Shown here one piece after another: positions 61,701-64,000 of a stretch of DNA of 64,000 nucleotides; the stretch's first letter is position 1, and each line of letters opens with the position of its first letter. A model generated the notes under the pieces. It was not told the origin of the DNA. It saw nothing but the letters and a program-made list of their open reading frames with translations, and searched no databases. The DNA is from Sycon ciliatum (Eukaryota; Porifera; Calcarea; Leucosolenida; Sycettidae): the NCBI RefSeq assembly GCF_964019385.1, contig NC_088647.1:4348798-4412797 (forward strand). Direction: 5' to 3'. A program made the translations under genes and the position numbers.

Positions 61701-62250
61701 CTTGGCGACCACGAGTAAGGGTAGGCGAGCGAATCAAAGTCGGAAGACGAGACAGAAGAATATGCGAACAGCTTGGACAAGAGTTTCCAACGAGTCGCGA
61801 CTTCAACCAGGATCGAACCGGTAATGTAGGTCGCCTCTCGGAGATGTCATTTCGGAGTAGAGGAAAATCGCACTGGTCAACGGCCTAGGGATGGGCCACT
61901 GCGGCTGCTGTCAACGGCTTTGGCCAGTACAGCCTACTACAGGAACACGACTGGCCGATGACGAGTCGAGCGAATACTGCCGAGCGAGCAATTCCGTATT
62001 TTCCCGTCCACGTGAGCGACCTGTCGCTGGGGAAACTCCTGACAACTGGCTACGTCGTGCTGGTGACTACATCTCCATATATAACACTTCCTAATCATCA
62101 CACATTCTTCTTGCCCCGTCTTCACTTTCAAGGTGGAAAGCCATTCAACACTCTTTTATGATGAGGAAGAACTGTAAGAATGATCCCCTCCGAACACGTG
62201 CAACGCAAACAACATGATTGAGCAAAGGAGCAGATTTAGAAACTGAGAAA
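61701..62250 (-). promoter_or_regulatory. 5' UTR and promoter region
   Basis: Upstream of the ATG. A TATA-like TTATATATGG occurs on the minus strand at 62076-62085, which would place transcription start near 62050 and a 5' UTR of about 350 nt. This is a motif match only. Confidence 0.3.
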
Positions 62251-62410
62251 GAAGGAAGTCACTTTGGCGTGCGCATGTGCAGGATATGTATGTTCCGCCG
62301 CGTTCATTTCTACCTGGTTTCCATGTTCCGGTTTCCACGGTTTCAGAAAGAAAAGCATCGAGCTAGCCAGACAGGGACACAATCATCATGTCTGTGGCAG
62401 TGCAGTCTCA

Positions 62411-63685
62411 GGGCGCGTTCGACGTTCGTCTTCAAGACTGCATCAACTGTTCAAACAAAGTTTATAAAGAGATTACTGTAGAACTTACTTAAAAGCCATT
62501 ATTCTAACGAGGCGCATATAATAATATAAAAATAATTATAACGATTTCCCAAAATTGACTACCGGTAGTTTACGTGTACCAAAGGTAACGATTCTCACTC
62601 ATTCTCAACGCTCAATAGGACAGTATATGTATCGATTTCTGTATAACGATTTCTATTTTAACGACAGATTTTTCCTCGTTAGAGTTAGCACGTCGTTATT
62701 ATAATACATATGGCTTTTACAGTAGTTGAAGTGTCCCATTAGAACGGTTTCTATCATTTTTAGAGTTTTTCAGTGGAATTGTTATGGCGATGATGACGTC
62801 CGATCAGATCGACCATCTCCACGGCCACGCACTACGTGACGTAGCTATTCCAATCTCTTCGAAACTAAGGGCGCGTTTGAATTGTCTTCATCAACTGTTC
62901 AAACAAATTTTATAAAAGAGATTAGTTGAAGTGTCCGATTAGAACGGTTTATATTATTTTTAGAGTTTTTCAGTGGAATTGTCATGGCGATGATGACGTC
63001 CGATCAGATTGACCATCTCCACGTACTACGTGACGTAGCTATTCCAAACTCTTCGAAACTAATCCACCTTCCCATCGGATGAGTTTCGAGGAGCTTCGTT
63101 TTTCTGAAGAGGCCAATAAGGCCACCTCTTCAGAAAAACGAAACTCCTTGAAAAGTCAAAGAGTGACAATTCAAACGCGCCCAAGGTTGTGGAGTTTCGA
63201 GGAGCTTCGTTTTTCTGAAGAGAGGCCAATAAACGAAGCTCCTCGAAAAGTCAAAGAGTGACAATTCGAACGCGCCCTAAAACTAAAAAGGGCATGGCCT
63301 ACACTAGCCACACTTCAGATCTACCCGCCTGCACAGCATGCATGGGGATGGCCTACACATGGCCTACACTAGGGGCGCGTTCGAATTGTCACTCTTTCAC
63401 TTTTCGAGGAGATTCGTTTTTCTGTAGAGGTGGCCTTATTGGCCTCTTCAGAAAAACGAAACTCCACAACCTCATCCGATGGGAGAGGTGGATTAGTTCC
63501 GAAGAGTTTGGAATAGCTACATCACGTAGTCCGTGGAGATGGTCGATCTGATCGGACGTCATCATCGCCATGACAATTCCACTGGAAAACTGAACAGATA
63601 GAAACGGTTCTAATGGGACACTTCAACTAATCTCTTTTAAAAATTTGTTTGAACAGTTGATGAAGACAATTCGAACGCGGCCTAG
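62411..63685. repeat. Foldback-type composite repeat upstream of the gene
   Basis: Two direct copies of a block (GCGCGTT(C/T)GA..., CATCAACTGTTCAAACAAA, GGAATTGT(C/T)ATGGCGATGA) at 62411 and 62870 face an inverted copy at about 63480-63685. Between them are shorter hairpins with GAGGAGCTTCGTTTTTCTGA and TCAGAAAAACGAAACTCC. GGGCGCGTT ends are hAT-like, but no transposase is seen. Confidence 0.65.
62476..62722. mobile_element. pogo-like MITE inside the foldback
   Basis: About 247 bp with CTGTA(A/G)..AAAAGCCAT ends and TA duplication. The second copy of the host block at 62920-62935 reads GAGATTAGTTGAAGTG without the insertion, giving the empty site. Confidence 0.65.
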
Positions 63686-63689
63686 GCTT

Positions 63690-64000
63690 TTTTTGAGCAT
63701 AGGAAAAATGGCTTTAGTTTACCATCAGTTTGGGCTTCCCAGAACGTGACAAGACCGAAGACCGCAGCCAAGACGATTCCTGAATCCTCTTTCTACGGCC
63801 TAAAGCAGTGTAGTAGATGTACATCAAGTATGTCATGCACCTGTAAGGCTGCAATGCCTATCAGTTGGCAAGAAGAGTACATTTTAGGACCGAGTCAGCA
63901 CAAGACTGAAGAGACTACAACCTTGCAGCCTAAAGTCGCTAGTCGGGCTAGATAAGGAGAAGTACAAGCTAACGTGACAAAAGGAGGAATTGCAGGGATC
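63690..64000. other. Distal upstream sequence
   Basis: No supported gene in the last 310 bases. Confidence 0.4.

Overview
The window is a stretch of metazoan nuclear genome: spliceosomal GT-AG introns, symmetric phase-1 extracellular exons, a BEL/Pao retrotransposon, a Penelope-like fragment, many TA-flanked MITEs and long microsatellites. A marine invertebrate fits best, perhaps of sponge or cnidarian grade; this is inferred from style, not from a marker gene.

Reading both strands resolves almost the whole window into ONE minus-strand gene. It starts at 61700 with a signal-peptide exon and ends at 501 with a TAA stop. I reconstruct 57 coding exons. After a 78-nt first exon (phase 0) and a 22-nt second exon (0 to 1), all internal exons begin and end in phase 1, except one module split by a phase-0 intron. 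The exon lengths sum to a multiple of three, about 14.4 kb, for a secreted protein of about 4,800 residues.

Domain order from the N-terminus: signal peptide; ten TIL (trypsin-inhibitor-like) cysteine modules alternating with short Pro/acidic linker exons (59.5-45.2 kb); one Kazal/follistatin module (44.7 kb); four divergent SPARC-type EC (EF-hand pair) modules (44.3-40.0 kb); three copies of an 8-Cys module I do not recognise, here called GWCC (39.7-38.8 kb); three B-A-C triplets of EC modules (38.0-17.5 kb); three more GWCC modules (16.4-15.2 kb); four more B-A-C triplets (14.9-3.2 kb); three terminal EC modules (2.9-0.5 kb). This gives 28 EC modules. A follistatin-like module followed by an EC pair is the core of SPARC/osteonectin, testican, SMOC and follistatin-like proteins, so I read the gene as a hugely expanded SPARC-superfamily matrix or matricellular protein with many calcium sites.

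The introns hold most of the remaining sequence. A 7,947-bp BEL/Pao element (19831-27777) has two 624-bp LTRs that look identical, a TGTTG target duplication and a single in-frame stop in its polyprotein; it lies in the sense direction of the host gene. Other insertions include a Harbinger-like MITE that sits inside a splice donor (11452-11842), a 1,028-bp mariner-like element whose empty site survives in the paralogous intron, a pogo-like element holding a Penelope-like GIY-YIG fragment, a broken non-LTR retrotransposon, several MITE families, three minisatellites (69, 30 and 23 bp units) and many microsatellites. Upstream of the gene (62.2-64 kb) lies foldback-type repetitive DNA. I saw no tRNA, rRNA or CRISPR.
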